A stretch of DNA of 64,000 bases from Methylobacterium sp. AMS5 (lineage in GTDB: Bacteria; Pseudomonadota; Alphaproteobacteria; Rhizobiales; Beijerinckiaceae): NCBI RefSeq assembly GCF_001542815.1, contig NZ_CP006992.1, positions 62,001-126,000 on the forward strand. Reading direction: 5' to 3'. The translations under genes were made by a program, and so were the position numbers. How positions within the stretch are numbered: the first letter of the stretch is position 1; every line of letters begins with the position of its first letter. Positions 25,817 to 35,755 of the stretch are shown here, one piece after another. The notes beneath the pieces were generated by a model, which was not told the DNA's origin, did not search any database, and was given only the letters and a program-made list of their open reading frames with translations.

Positions 25817-26926
25817 ATGGACGCACTTCTGGTCGATGACAGCGCGACCATGCGCCTGCGCCTGCGCGGCCTTCTGGAGGCTGAGCCCGACGTGACGGTG
25901 ACGGACAATGCCGATCCGGCCGCGGGGCTGCTGGAGGCGAGCATGCGCGCCTTCGACCTCGTCGTGGTCGATTACCACATGCCGGCGATGGATGGGATTG
26001 AATTCATCAAAAGCTTGCGAAGGGTCCCTCACTACAGCCTCGTCCCGATCGTCATGGTGACCAGCGATGTCGCCGACTCGGTGCGTCTTGCCGCGCTCGA
26101 TGCCGGTGCGACCGACTTCATCGACAAGTCCATGCGCGGTATCGAACTCACCGTCCGGCTGCGCAACCTCATCCGGTTGGCCCAAGCCGTCCGCAAATTG
26201 GCAGAGCAGGCCACGTGGCTCGATGGCGAGGTGGAGATGGCCCTGCGCCATTTGCGCGAGCGCGAGGAGGAAATCATCTTCCGCCTGTCGCTTGCCGTCG
26301 AATATCGTGACAACGACACCGGTGATCACACGTGGCGCGTGGCGCGCTACAGCCAGATCGTGGCCGAGGCCCTCGACCTCGCGCCGGATGTCTGCCGGAA
26401 CCTGTATCTCGCAGCGCCCCTGCACGATGTCGGCAAGGTCGCGATTCCGGACGGAGTGCTGTTGAAACCGGGTCGGCTCGATCCGGAGGAATTTTCGCTC
26501 GTCAGGACCCATGCCGCGATCGGCAAGCGTATCCTCGGCGATAGTTCATCCGAGCTGATCAGCCTCGCTGCCGAAATTGCGGAATCGCATCACGAGAAGT
26601 GGGACGGCAGCGGATATCCGCAGGGGCTTGCGGGGACCGATATCCCGCTGTCGGCCCGCATTGTTGCCGTGGCCGACGTGTTCGATGCCCTGACGACGCA
26701 GCGTCCCTACAAGGGAGCCATGCCGTTCGAAGAGGCTTTGGACTGCATTCGAGCCGAGAGCGGACGGCATTTCGATCCCGCCTGCGTCGAAGCCTTCTGC
26801 GCCCGGTGGCCGGATATCCTCATCGTGGGAGGGCAGAATGACGTGCTCAGTCGTCTGCACAACCAGCAGGCAACGGAACCGTGGGCGCGCGTGCCGACGT
26901 TGCTTCGCGAGATCGCCAAGTCCTGA
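25817..26926 (+). CDS. Response regulator with HD-GYP domain (cyclic-di-GMP phosphodiesterase type)
   Basis: 369 residues. Receiver domain (1-125): the acidic pocket is in ALLVDDSA, the phospho-acceptor Asp in LVVVDYHMPAMDG (about residue 54), the Thr/Ser in IVMVTSD and the Lys in FIDKSM. HD-GYP domain (about 150-345): the metal-ligand HD in APLHDVGKVAIPDGVLLKPG, HH in ESHHEKWDGSGYPQGLAG with the GYP signature intact, and VADVFDALTTQRPYKGAM. Such proteins hydrolyse c-di-GMP on phosphorylation. It is preceded by TTAGGAGATCCGAGG and monocistronic, with no cognate kinase beside it. Confidence 0.92.
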   Translation: MDALLVDDSATMRLRLRGLLEAEPDVTVTDNADPAAGLLEASMRAFDLVVVDYHMPAMDGIEFIKSLRRVPHYSLVPIVMVTSDVADSVRLAALDAGATDFIDKSMRGIELTVRLRNLIRLAQAVRKLAEQATWLDGEVEMALRHLREREEEIIFRLSLAVEYRDNDTGDHTWRVARYSQIVAEALDLAPDVCRNLYLAAPLHDVGKVAIPDGVLLKPGRLDPEEFSLVRTHAAIGKRILGDSSSELISLAAEIAESHHEKWDGSGYPQGLAGTDIPLSARIVAVADVFDALTTQRPYKGAMPFEEALDCIRAESGRHFDPACVEAFCARWPDILIVGGQNDVLSRLHNQQATEPWARVPTLLREIAKS

Positions 26927-27063
26927 TGGATGGCCGGCAGCCGGCTTTTCCCCACGCAGCGCCGCTGACGCCCGTTCCCCGACACGGGTAGCGTCCGATT
27001 CGTCCGAACCTCTAGTCGGCGCGGGGGCGTCCGGCGCCCCGCGAAAAGGAGGCGCCGAGAGGG

Positions 27064-28328
27064 ATGACGATAGACCAAGCCAAGCCCAAGGAACGGGTCA
27101 GGATCGCCCGGGCGGGCGCGGGACGGCCGGGCTACGTCACGGTCAAGGGCGCCCGCGAACACAACCTGCGCGACGTCGACGTGGAGCTGCCGCGCGATGC
27201 CCTCGTGGTGTTCACCGGCGTCTCGGGCTCCGGCAAGTCCTCGCTCGCCTTCGGTACGCTCTACGCGGAAGCGCAGCGGCGCTACTTCGAGTCGGTCGCG
27301 CCCTACGCGCGGCGGATGATCGACCAAGTCGGCGTGCCCGATGTCGACGCGATCGAGGGTCTTCCTCCAGCTGTCGCCCTCCAGCAGCAGCGCGGCACAC
27401 CCAGCGCCCGCTCCTCGGTCGGCAGCGTCACCACCCTGTCGAGCCTCGTGCGGATGATGTACTCGCGCGCCGGCACCTATCCGCCGGGCCAGCCGATGCT
27501 CTACGCGGAGGATTTTTCGCCCAACACGCCCCAGGGCGCCTGCCCCTCCTGCGGCGGGCTCGGGCGGATCTACCGGGCCACGGAAGCCTCCATGGTGCCC
27601 GACCCGTCGCTGACGATCCGCGAGCGCGCCGCCGCGGCTACGACGCCGCTCGCTTCTCCTTCAACGTCGCGAAGGGCCGCTGCCCGGCCTGCGAGGGCGA
27701 GGGCTTCGTCAGCGTCGAACTCCTGTTCATGCCGAGCGTCTACGCCCCCTGCCCGACCTGCCACGGGTCCCGCTACGCGCCGGAGACGCTGGCGGTCACC
27801 TGGAACGGGTTGACCATCGCGGACGTGCTCGGTCTCACCGTCGAGCGCGCCTGCGCAACCTTCGCGGACGAGCCCTCCGTGCTGCGGCCGCTCCTCGTGC
27901 TGCGGGATCTCGGCCTCGGCTACCTGCGCCTGGGCCAGCCGGCGACCGAACTCTCCGGCGGGGAAGCGCAGCGGATCAAGCTCGCGACCGAATTGCAGAG
28001 GGGCCAGCGCGGGGGCACGCTGTACGTCCTCGACGAGCCGACGACCAGGTTGCACCCGACCGACGTGGACCGCCTCATGCTCCAGCTCAACGGCCTCGTC
28101 GATGCGGGCAACACGGTCGTCATGGTCGAGCACGACATGCGCGTCGTGGCGGGGGCCGATCACGTCATCGACTTGGGGCCCGGCGCCGGAAACCTCGGCG
28201 GCACCGTTGTCACGGCCGGCCGTCCCGAGGCGGTGGCCGAGGTGCCGGCAAGCCGCACGGCACCGTATCTGCGGGAAGAGCTCGCGGCCTATGCGGGCCA
28301 GGCTTCTCCGCCATCGCCTGCCGGCTGA
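27064..28328 (+). pseudogene. UvrA-like excinuclease (UvrA2/DrrC type) with internal deletion
   Basis: The 5' part (27064 to about 27630, frame 1) has the first ABC start [20 protein letters not shown], Walker [22 protein letters not shown] and [11 protein letters not shown]. It then jumps, within SLTIRERA, into another frame that resumes at about 27633 with [20 protein letters not shown], followed by [29 protein letters not shown], the Walker B LYVLDEPTTRLHP and the tail to 28328. Intact relatives are around 750-850 residues; only about 415 codons remain. The central half, including the first signature/Walker B and second Walker A, is missing. The start has a good GGAGG site. The shared GCGCGCCGCCGCGG tract at the junction suggests a short-repeat deletion. 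Confidence 0.85.
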
Positions 28329-28369
28329 GCGACCGGCGGCCCACGCCGTGTTTTGGTGCGCCGCGGGCA

Positions 28370-29326
28370 TCATCCGGTCGCTGCGCCGCCGCCCTCGATC
28401 AGTCGTAGGCTGCGGCGCAGGCTTTGCGGCGGGTGGCCGAAGGCGCGCAGGAAGGCACGGCGCATGCGGTCGCGGTCGGTGAAGCCGGTATCGCGCGCGA
28501 CCACGTCGAGGGAATGGCGGCCCTCCTCGAGCATCGCCTTCGCAGCCTCGAGCCGCAGACGCTCCACGGCCTTGGCCGGGGATTGACCCGTCTCCTCGCG
28601 GAACACCCGGCTGAACTGGCGCGGGCTGACGCTCGCGGCCTCCGCCATTTCCTCGACGGTCAGCGGGCGGCGCAGGTTCTCCTTGGCGTAGATGAGGGCA
28701 CGGCGGATCCGATCGGAGCGCGGCTCCAGTTCGAGCAGCGCTGAAAATTGTGACTGACCGCCGGGGCGGCGATGATAGACGACGAGTTGGCGAGCGATGG
28801 CGCGGGAGAGCTCCGCGCCATGGTCGTCCTCGATCAGCGCCAGCGTCAGATCGATCGCCGCGCTCATCCCGGCCGAGGTCCAGACGTTCCCGTCAGCCAC
28901 GAAGATCCGGTCGTCATCGACGCGGATCAGGGGGAAGCGCTCCTGCATGTCGCGGGCATGGGCCCAGTGGGTCGTCGCCACCCGGCCGTCGAGCAGCCCG
29001 GCCTCGGCGAGCGCGAAGGCTCCCGTACAAAGCCCGGCAACCCGCCGCGAGGTCCGGCCGGCCTCGGCGATGTAATCGCGCAGGCCCGGCGAGAGCGGGC
29101 GCGGCTGCAACTCGCCGACCACCATCAGCGTGTCGGGGGCGTCCGCCAGCGGCACGGTCTCGACGCCGATGTGCAGCGAGGAGCGGACGGTGCCGCCCCG
29201 CTCGGACATGACGCGGAGCGCATAGGCCTCTCGGCCGAGATCCGTGTTGGCGAACTCGAAAGCCGATAGGGCGGCGAGCCCCATCACCTGAAAGCCGTCC
29301 TCGAGGATGAACCCGACCTGCCGCAT
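28370..29326 (-). CDS. GlxA-family AraC-type transcriptional regulator (DJ-1/PfpI N-domain)
   Basis: 318 residues from ATG 29326 (MRQVGFILEDGFQVMGLA), which has GGAGAG a few bases upstream; a GTG start at 29338 is the alternative. The N-terminal DJ-1/PfpI-like domain (about 1-180) has the nucleophile-elbow region GLCTGAFALAEAGLLDGR. The C-terminal AraC/XylS DNA-binding domain (about 220-310) has RRPLTVEEMAEAASVSPRQF, SRVFREETGQSP and a second HTH ending FGHPPQSLRRS. It diverges from the short-chain dehydrogenase gene, and regulators of this type commonly control the divergent neighbour. Confidence 0.9.
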   Translation of the reverse strand: MRQVGFILEDGFQVMGLAALSAFEFANTDLGREAYALRVMSERGGTVRSSLHIGVETVPLADAPDTLMVVGELQPRPLSPGLRDYIAEAGRTSRRVAGLCTGAFALAEAGLLDGRVATTHWAHARDMQERFPLIRVDDDRIFVADGNVWTSAGMSAAIDLTLALIEDDHGAELSRAIARQLVVYHRRPGGQSQFSALLELEPRSDRIRRALIYAKENLRRPLTVEEMAEAASVSPRQFSRVFREETGQSPAKAVERLRLEAAKAMLEEGRHSLDVVARDTGFTDRDRMRRAFLRAFGHPPQSLRRSLRLIEGGGAATG

Positions 29327-29453
29327 CCGACTCTCCACCGCATGACCTATTTTGACGTTTATATGTCATTTAGGACATCGCCGTCCAGGCGTAGGGTCAT
29401 GCCATCGCCAGCGCCGGTCAGCCCGGTCAGGCTTCACGACAGGACCCACGATC

Positions 29454-30242
29454 ATGACCCAGGGAACCGTGCTGATCACCGGCGCCTCCTCCGGCATCGG
29501 TGCCGTCTACGCCGACCGCTTCGCCGGACGCGGACACGACCTCATTCTCGTCGCCCGCAAAAAAGCGCGGCTCGACGCCGTCGCAGAGGATCTCACCCGC
29601 CGCCACGGCGTGACGGTTCGGGCGGTCGAAGCCGATCTGACGGACCGGGCGGGGCTTGCGGCGGTCGAGGCGATCCTGAAGGGCGAGGCGGACATCACGC
29701 ATCTCGTCAACAATGCCGGCTTCGGTTCCGCCGCGCCGCTCGCCGCGGCCTCGGTCGATGAGATGGAGCGGATGATCGCCGTCAACGTCACCGCGCCGAT
29801 GCGCCTGACCTACGCGGCGGTTCCGGCCTTCACGAGCCGCGGACAGGGCACGATCATCAACATCGCCTCGATCGTCGCCATCGGGCCGGAGGTCCTGAAC
29901 GGGGTCTATGGCGGCTCGAAGTCGTTCGTCCTCGGCTTTAGCCACGCCCTGCGCAAGGAACTCGCGGGCACCGGTGTCGCGGTGCAGGTGGTGCTGCCCG
30001 GCGCGACCGGAACCGAGTTCTGGGACGTCGCCGGCCTGCCCGCGAGCCACCTGCCGAAGGACTGGGTTATGTCGGCCGAAGATCTGGTCGATGCGGCCTT
30101 GGCCGGCCTCGACCGGGGCGAGTTCGCCACCGTCCCCTCGCTTCAGGACGCGGCTGAATGGGACGCCTGGGAGGCCGCGCGCGCGATCATGCTGCCGCAT
30201 CTCTCGAACGCGGTCCCGGCCGCACGCTACCGCGCAGCTTGA
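29454..30242 (+). CDS. Short-chain dehydrogenase/reductase (SDR)
   Basis: 262 residues from ATG 29454. Classical SDR: TGASSGIG cofactor loop (about 8-15), NNAGFG, the catalytic Ser in NIASIVAI and the YGGSK active-site Tyr/Lys (YxxxK, about residues 150-154). R/K residues after the second strand (ARKKARLDAV) suggest NADP(H) preference. The substrate cannot be told. It is divergent from the GlxA-type regulator with about 127 bp between the starts, the likely shared control region. Confidence 0.88.
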   Translation: MTQGTVLITGASSGIGAVYADRFAGRGHDLILVARKKARLDAVAEDLTRRHGVTVRAVEADLTDRAGLAAVEAILKGEADITHLVNNAGFGSAAPLAAASVDEMERMIAVNVTAPMRLTYAAVPAFTSRGQGTIINIASIVAIGPEVLNGVYGGSKSFVLGFSHALRKELAGTGVAVQVVLPGATGTEFWDVAGLPASHLPKDWVMSAEDLVDAALAGLDRGEFATVPSLQDAAEWDAWEAARAIMLPHLSNAVPAARYRAA

Positions 30243-30434
30243 GCGACAATCGGGTTTCGCAAGGACAAGTCCTTCTCCGAGGCTGGGGCGGAGCCCGAAC
30301 GCCCTCGCGCCGACCGTGCGGCGCACGGACCGCCGCGCTTCGATGTCCGGAATTGCCGTGTTTACGGCGTTGCCAATTGCCAAGTCGCCGTCGAGCATGG
30401 ATATTGAAACGCGAAGACTCGAGGGAGTCGGTTG

Positions 30435-30881
30435 ATGATAAGCCTCTCGATCAATGGCCATCAACATTCGATAGATGTCGATCCGGACACGCCGCTTCTG
30501 TTCGTGCTGCGTGACACGATCGGTCTCACCGGCACGAAATACGGCTGCGGCATCGGTCAATGCGGTGCCTGCACCGTGCTCATCGACGGGCAGGCGATCC
30601 GATCCTGCCAGATGCCGGTTGAGAGCGTCGGTGCGCAAACGGTGACCACGATCGAGGCGATCGAGGCCGATCCGGTCGGAGCCCGCGTCGTAGCGGCCTG
30701 GGTCGGGATCGAAGTGCCGCAATGCGGCTACTGCCAGTCCGGCCAGGTCATGGCCGCGACGGGGCTCCTGAAGCAGACGCCGAAACCCTCTGAGGACGAG
30801 ATCGCCGCAGCCATGACCAATCTGTGCCGCTGCGGCACCTACCATGCCATCGCCGCCGCCGTGCGGCAGGCCGTGGCCTGA
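30435..30881 (+). CDS. (2Fe-2S)-binding small subunit of a xanthine oxidase-type hydroxylase (IorA-like)
   Basis: 148 residues from ATG 30435 (MISLSINGHQHSID); GAGGGAG lies upstream. The plant-type ferredoxin cluster ligands are in GCGIGQCGACTVLIDG plus a later Cys (IRSCQMPV). The second [2Fe-2S] motif is CGYCQSGQ and LCRCGTYHAI. This is the electron-transfer subunit of molybdenum hydroxylases such as isoquinoline 1-oxidoreductase or aldehyde dehydrogenase. It is followed after 10 bp by the large molybdopterin subunit. Confidence 0.92.
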   Translation: MISLSINGHQHSIDVDPDTPLLFVLRDTIGLTGTKYGCGIGQCGACTVLIDGQAIRSCQMPVESVGAQTVTTIEAIEADPVGARVVAAWVGIEVPQCGYCQSGQVMAATGLLKQTPKPSEDEIAAAMTNLCRCGTYHAIAAAVRQAVA

Positions 30882-30891
30882 GGAGGTGGGG

Positions 30892-33150
30892 ATGAACGAC
30901 CTTACGCCCCACCACCGCCTCGGCATCGCCACCCGGCCTGCATCGGAGCCGGTGCACAACCTCTCGCGGCGCGGCTTCCTCGGGATCGCCTCGGGCGCCC
31001 TCCTGCTCGGCATCGATCTGTCGAAGGACGCCACGGCCCAGACCCGCGCGGAAGGTCCGGCGGCGGTAGCAGCAAAGCCCGGCACCCGCGTGGCCGCCTT
31101 CCTCGAAATCCGTCCGGATGGTGGCGTGCGCCTGCTCAGTCCCTTCGTCGAGGGCGGCCAGGGCATCAATACCGGGCTCGCCCAGACCATCGGCGAGGAA
31201 CTCGACCTCGACCCCGCCCGCTTCACGGTGGAATGCGCCCCGCCCGGCCCCGACTACGCCGTCGTCAACGGTTTGCGGATGACCGGGGGCAGCTTCTCGA
31301 CCCGTTCCAGCTTCGAGGCGATGCGCCGTCTCGGCGCCACCGCCCGCGAGCTGCTGCTGCGCGCCGCCGCCGCGCGGCTCGCCGTGCCGCAGGACAGCCT
31401 GACGACCGACGACGGCCGGTTGATCCACGCCGCCTCCGGCCGGACCCTCGGCTACGGCGAGGTTGCACAGGCCGCCCTGGCGCTCCTGCCGCGCGACGAC
31501 GTTGCGCTGAAGAACCCGAGAGACTTCCGCTGGATCGGCCGGCCGGTAGCCCGGCTCGATATGCGCGACAAGGCGACGGGCCGGGCGACCTACGCCATCG
31601 ACATACGCCTTGACGAGATGCTGCACGCCGCCGTGCAGCACGCGCCGCATCTCGGCACCGACCCGCGAGCGGTCGCCAACGAGGCGGAGGTCCGCGCGAT
31701 GCCGGGTGTCCACTCGGTCCATCGCCTGCCCGGCGCGGTGGCGGTGCTCGCGGATACGTGGTGGCGCGCGCGCAAGGGCGCGGAGGCCCTTCAGGTGACC
31801 TGGACCGAGCCCGCGCCGGAGGGCATCGCCACCGTCTCGGCAAGCTTCTCCTCGGCGGCGATGCTGGCGGCCCTGAAGGGCACGACCGAGCCCGGCCTCC
31901 CCGCCGAGCAGGAGGGCGACCCGGGAGCGGCCTTCGCGAACGCCGCCAAGGTGATCGAGGCGGAATACGACGCACCCTACCTCGCCCACGCCCAGCTCGA
32001 ACCGCCCTCGGCGGTCGCCCGGTTCACGGCGGATGGCAGCCTCGATCTCTGGCTGCCCAACCAGATGCCGGAGCTGTTCCAGCAAGTCGCGGCGAAGACC
32101 GCAGGGCTCGACCCGGCGCAAGTGCGCATCCACTCGCCGATGCTCGGGGGCTTCTTCGGGCGCCACTTCTATTACGGCCCGGCCAACCCCTTCCCGCAGG
32201 CGATCCTGCTCGCCAAGGCGACCGGCCGGCCCGTGCGGGTGCTGTGGTCGCGCGAGGAGGAGTTCGGCATGGACGCGGTGCGGCCCCTGAGCTTTGCCCG
32301 CTTCAAGGCCGCGCTCGGGCCCGACGGGATGCCGGTGGCGCTCCAGACCACGGCCGTGGGCGAAGGCCCGATCGGCCGCTGGTTTAGCGCGTTGTTCACG
32401 TCGCCGGTCGATTCCTCCGTCGTCGAGGGCCTCGACAAGAAGCCCTACGCGATCCCGAACCGGCGCCTCGACTACGTGCGGGTGGCCCATCCCGTCACGA
32501 TCGCCTTCTGGCGCTCGGTCGGCCACTCGATGAACGACTATTTCTACGAGAGCTTCCTCGACGAAATCGCTGCGGCCGGGGGCCGGGACCCGTTCGACCT
32601 GCGCATGGCACTTCTAGCGAACAGCCCGCGCCACGCCACCCTGCTGCAAAGAGTGGCGGACCTCGCCGGAGGCTGGCGGCGCGGGCCCTTCGCGGCCGAG
32701 GACGGCACGCGCCGGGCACGCGGCGTCTCCATGGCCTCGCCCTTCGGCTCGGAGACGGCCACCATCGCCGAGGTCTCGCTCGAGGACGGCGAGGCGCGTG
32801 TCCATGACCTCTGGATCGCCATCGATCCGGGCAGCGTGGTCAACCCGGCGATCGTGAAGCGGCAGGTCGAGAGCGCGGCGGCGCTCGGCCTCTCCTCCAC
32901 GCTCCTCGAACAGGTGGTCTACGAGAACGGGCAGCGGCAGGCACGGAACTTCGACACCTACCCGATCCTCGACCGCACGCGGATGCCGCGGGTGCACGTC
33001 GCCATCGTCGAGAGCGGGGCGCCGATGGGCGGCATCGGCGAGCCGGGCCTGCCCGGCGTCCCCCCCGCGGTGGTCAACGCGGTTGCGGTGCTCTCCGGGC
33101 AGCGGGTGCGCAGCCTGCCGCTCGCCAAGACGCGCCTGTCCGGTGTCTGA
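30892..33150 (+). CDS. Molybdopterin-binding large subunit, isoquinoline 1-oxidoreductase beta-like (IorB-like)
   Basis: 752 residues from ATG 30892, which has AGGAGGTGGGG just upstream. A twin-arginine-type signal is visible (LSRRGFLGIASGALLLG, about residues 22-38), so the complex is exported folded. Typical regions: GGQGINTGLAQTIGEEL, RMTGGSFSTRSSFEAMR, the MoCo domain with APYLAHAQLEPPSAVARF and MLGGFFGRHFYYGPA, and the C-terminal GGIGEPGLPGVPPAVVNAV with the presumed catalytic Glu. The family oxidises N-heterocycles or aldehydes. No cytochrome subunit follows. The modE/modA genes at 37-40 kb could supply molybdate. Confidence 0.9.
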   Translation: MNDLTPHHRLGIATRPASEPVHNLSRRGFLGIASGALLLGIDLSKDATAQTRAEGPAAVAAKPGTRVAAFLEIRPDGGVRLLSPFVEGGQGINTGLAQTIGEELDLDPARFTVECAPPGPDYAVVNGLRMTGGSFSTRSSFEAMRRLGATARELLLRAAAARLAVPQDSLTTDDGRLIHAASGRTLGYGEVAQAALALLPRDDVALKNPRDFRWIGRPVARLDMRDKATGRATYAIDIRLDEMLHAAVQHAPHLGTDPRAVANEAEVRAMPGVHSVHRLPGAVAVLADTWWRARKGAEALQVTWTEPAPEGIATVSASFSSAAMLAALKGTTEPGLPAEQEGDPGAAFANAAKVIEAEYDAPYLAHAQLEPPSAVARFTADGSLDLWLPNQMPELFQQVAAKTAGLDPAQVRIHSPMLGGFFGRHFYYGPANPFPQAILLAKATGRPVRVLWSREEEFGMDAVRPLSFARFKAALGPDGMPVALQTTAVGEGPIGRWFSALFTSPVDSSVVEGLDKKPYAIPNRRLDYVRVAHPVTIAFWRSVGHSMNDYFYESFLDEIAAAGGRDPFDLRMALLANSPRHATLLQRVADLAGGWRRGPFAAEDGTRRARGVSMASPFGSETATIAEVSLEDGEARVHDLWIAIDPGSVVNPAIVKRQVESAAALGLSSTLLEQVVYENGQRQARNFDTYPILDRTRMPRVHVAIVESGAPMGGIGEPGLPGVPPAVVNAVAVLSGQRVRSLPLAKTRLSGV

Positions 33151-33157
33151 GGGCGGC

Positions 33158-34165
33158 ATGGCGGCTCCCCTGGCCCCGGCGGCGACGGAGGCGCCCGCCG
33201 TCCCGGCGCCGCGGTTCGACTACCTTCCGGTCGCCCTGTTCGGTTCCGTGATGGGGCTGACGGGCCTGAGCGTCGCGTGGCGCCTCGCAGCCGCGCGATA
33301 CGGCCTGCCCGCCCTCGTCGCCGATGCGATCGGCTGGGGCGCGGTCTTCACCTTCCTCGCGCTCGGGCTGGCCTACGGCGCGAAGGCGGTCACGGCCTGG
33401 CCGGCGGTGATGGCCGAGTTCCGCCACCCGATCGCCGGCAACCTGTTCGGCACCGTGCCGATCAGCCTGCTGCTCCTGCCCCTCGTGCTGCACGATCTCA
33501 GCCCGGCGCTCGCGGCGGCGGCCTGGATCGTCGGCACGGGCGGCATGGCACTGTTCGCCGTCCTCATCGTCAGCCGGTGGATGGGCAGCCGCCAGCAGCT
33601 GGCCCACGCGACGCCCGCCTGGATGGTGCCGGTGGTCGGCCTCCTCGACATCCCGCTCGCCGCTCCCGCCCTGGGCCTGCCCCAAACGCAGACGTTGGCG
33701 ATGGCCGCGCTGAGCATCGGGCTGTTCTTCGCCGGCCCGCTCTTCACCCTGGTCTTCGCCCGTCTCGTCTTCGAGGAGCCGGTGCCGCCGGCCCAGCGGC
33801 CGACGCTGATGATCCTGGTCGCGCCCTTCGCCGTCGGCTTCTCCAGCTACACGGCGACCTTCGGGCGGATCGACGCGTTTGCCGAGGCGCTTTTCTTCGT
33901 CGGCCTGTTCATGTTCGCGGTCCTCCTCGGCCGCCTGCGCGACCTGCCGCGCTGCTGCCCGTTTCGCGTCTCGTGGTGGGCGGTGAGCTTCCCGCTCGCT
34001 GCCATGGCGGTGGCGGCCCTGCGCTACGCCGAACACGTCCGCGCAGTCCCCGCCGACATCCTGGCGCTGGCGCTGCTCGCCCTGGCCACCGCAGGCATCG
34101 CCGCGCTCGCAGCCCGAACTCTCGTCGGCATCGCCCGCGGCGAGCTGCGCCGGCTCGCTGGCTGA
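33158..34165 (+). CDS. SLAC1/TehA-family anion channel or transporter
   Basis: 335 residues with about ten hydrophobic segments and the SLAC1 family's symmetric helix-pair layout: YLPVALFGSVMGLTGLSVAW at the N-terminus, FRHPIAGNLFGTVPISLLLL and VSWWAVSFPLAAMAVAALRY near the C-terminus. Members conduct anions, and tellurite resistance is linked to the TehA branch. The ATG at 33158 is 7 bp after the IorB stop, so it is probably the third gene of this operon, perhaps for substrate or product movement. That last point is inference. Confidence 0.85.
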   Translation: MAAPLAPAATEAPAVPAPRFDYLPVALFGSVMGLTGLSVAWRLAAARYGLPALVADAIGWGAVFTFLALGLAYGAKAVTAWPAVMAEFRHPIAGNLFGTVPISLLLLPLVLHDLSPALAAAAWIVGTGGMALFAVLIVSRWMGSRQQLAHATPAWMVPVVGLLDIPLAAPALGLPQTQTLAMAALSIGLFFAGPLFTLVFARLVFEEPVPPAQRPTLMILVAPFAVGFSSYTATFGRIDAFAEALFFVGLFMFAVLLGRLRDLPRCCPFRVSWWAVSFPLAAMAVAALRYAEHVRAVPADILALALLALATAGIAALAARTLVGIARGELRRLAG

Positions 34166-34489
34166 AACGACCTTTCTTCGCGGAGCCGCCGACCGCGCGA
34201 CGGAGGCCGCGGCTCTCTCGTCGCGACCGAGGCCGTACCCGGCATGATTGCGTCGCCCCCCTAAATCACTGTTTTAACGCCAATTTTTTGAACAATCGGG
34301 GACCGTGTCATCGGAATGCGCTCCAGGCCGAGAGCGAGGGTTCGGCGGGACGCCATGGTCCGGCCGGCTTTGCGGGAGAAACGCGTCACGAATCGCGCCG
34401 GTCGTCGCTCACAGTGAGCCGCCGGCGATTGCCGCACCGCAACATTGATGTATGGCGGGCGCTCAACGACGAGAGGCGCAGGCAAGACC
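34166..34489. other. Intergenic region upstream of serA
   Basis: 324 bp. A partly AT-rich stretch at 34260-34300 (CCCCCTAAATCACTG, CCAATTTTTTGAACAATC, then GGGG) is the likely promoter zone. No gene, riboswitch or clear operator was recognised. Confidence 0.5.
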
Positions 34490-35740
34490 ATGCCGGGCAC
34501 GGACAGCTTCACCCTCCAGGATCAGGTCAACATCGTCCTGGCCGAGAACATCGCGCCCTCGGCGGTCGAGGTCCTCGCGCGGGCCAGCCTCCACCACGTG
34601 CGGCGCCTGCCGCGCGCGATCGGCTCGGCGGATACCGAGGTACTCGCCGGGGCACATGTCCTCGGCATCCGCTCGCGTACGCAGGTGACGACCGGCCTGC
34701 TCGACGCCGCTCCGGCCCTCGTCGCGATCGGCTGCTTCAGCGTCGGCACCAATCAGGTCGATCTCGATGCCGCCCGAGCCCGCGGCATTCCGGTCTTCAA
34801 TGCGCCCTTCTCCAACACCCGCAGCGTCGCCGAACTGACGATCGGCGAGATCGTGATGCTGCTGCGCCGCATCACGCCCCGCTCCGAGGCGGCCCATACC
34901 GGTGGCTGGGACAAGTCGGCGGAGAATTCCTACGAGGTCCGCGGCAAGACGCTCGGCATCGTCGGCTACGGCAATATCGGCGCACAGCTCTCGAATCTCG
35001 CCGAGGCGATGGGCATGCGGGTGATCTTCTTCGATCTCACCGACCGTCTGCGCCACGGCAACACCGAGCCGGCCGAGAGTCTCGACGCCTTGCTTGCCGC
35101 CAGCGACGTGGTGAGCCTGCACGTGCCGGAGACGCCGCTCACCCACGGGCTCATGAACGCCGAGCGCATCGGCCGGATGAAGCCCGGCGCCTACCTCATC
35201 AACAACAGCCGCGGCACCGTGGTCGATCTCGACGCGCTCGCCGCCGCGCTCAGGGAGGGCCGCCTGCGCGGTGCCGCGGTCGACGTGTTCCCCGTCGAGC
35301 CGCGCTCCAACGACGAGCGCTTCGTCTCGCCGCTCCAGGGCATCCCCAACGTGATCCTCACGCCGCATATCGGCGGCTCGACCGAGGAGGCGCAGGACCG
35401 CATCGGCTCGGAAGTCGCGCGCAAGCTCGTCGACTACGTCGAGACCGGTTCGACGCTGGGTGCCGTCAACTTTCCGCAGGTGCAGATCCCGCCGCGCATC
35501 GGCGGCGTGCGCTTCCTGCACGTGCACCGGAACGTCCCCGGCGTGCTCGGCCACGTCAACCAAGCCTTCGCCCGGCGCGGCGTCAACATCACGTCCCAGT
35601 ACCTTCAGACCGAGGGCGAGTTGGGCTACGTCGTGGTGGAGGCCGACGCCGCGCCCGTCGATCGCTCCGGCATCCTCGCCGAGCTCGACGCCATCGACGG
35701 CACGGTGCGCACCCGCCTGATCCAGGCCCGGATCGTCTGA
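34490..35740 (+). CDS. serA: D-3-phosphoglycerate dehydrogenase
   Basis: 416 residues, the length of the E. coli-type enzyme; first step of serine synthesis from 3-phosphoglycerate. NAD site: LGIVGYGNIGAQLSNLAEAM (about 157-176). Catalytic residues are in NNSRGTVVDLDALA (Arg), the ENER-like region VFPVEPRSNDE (Glu), and HIGGSTEEAQDR (His). The C-terminal ACT domain (about 340-416) has NVPGVLGHVNQAFARRGVNI, which gives serine feedback control in relatives. The start at 34490 (MPGTDSFTLQDQVN) was chosen over an upstream ATG at 34445. The FAD-dependent dehydrogenase gene follows after 15 bp. Confidence 0.93.
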   Translation: MPGTDSFTLQDQVNIVLAENIAPSAVEVLARASLHHVRRLPRAIGSADTEVLAGAHVLGIRSRTQVTTGLLDAAPALVAIGCFSVGTNQVDLDAARARGIPVFNAPFSNTRSVAELTIGEIVMLLRRITPRSEAAHTGGWDKSAENSYEVRGKTLGIVGYGNIGAQLSNLAEAMGMRVIFFDLTDRLRHGNTEPAESLDALLAASDVVSLHVPETPLTHGLMNAERIGRMKPGAYLINNSRGTVVDLDALAAALREGRLRGAAVDVFPVEPRSNDERFVSPLQGIPNVILTPHIGGSTEEAQDRIGSEVARKLVDYVETGSTLGAVNFPQVQIPPRIGGVRFLHVHRNVPGVLGHVNQAFARRGVNITSQYLQTEGELGYVVVEADAAPVDRSGILAELDAIDGTVRTRLIQARIV

Positions 35741-35755
35741 GGAATCCTTCGAGCC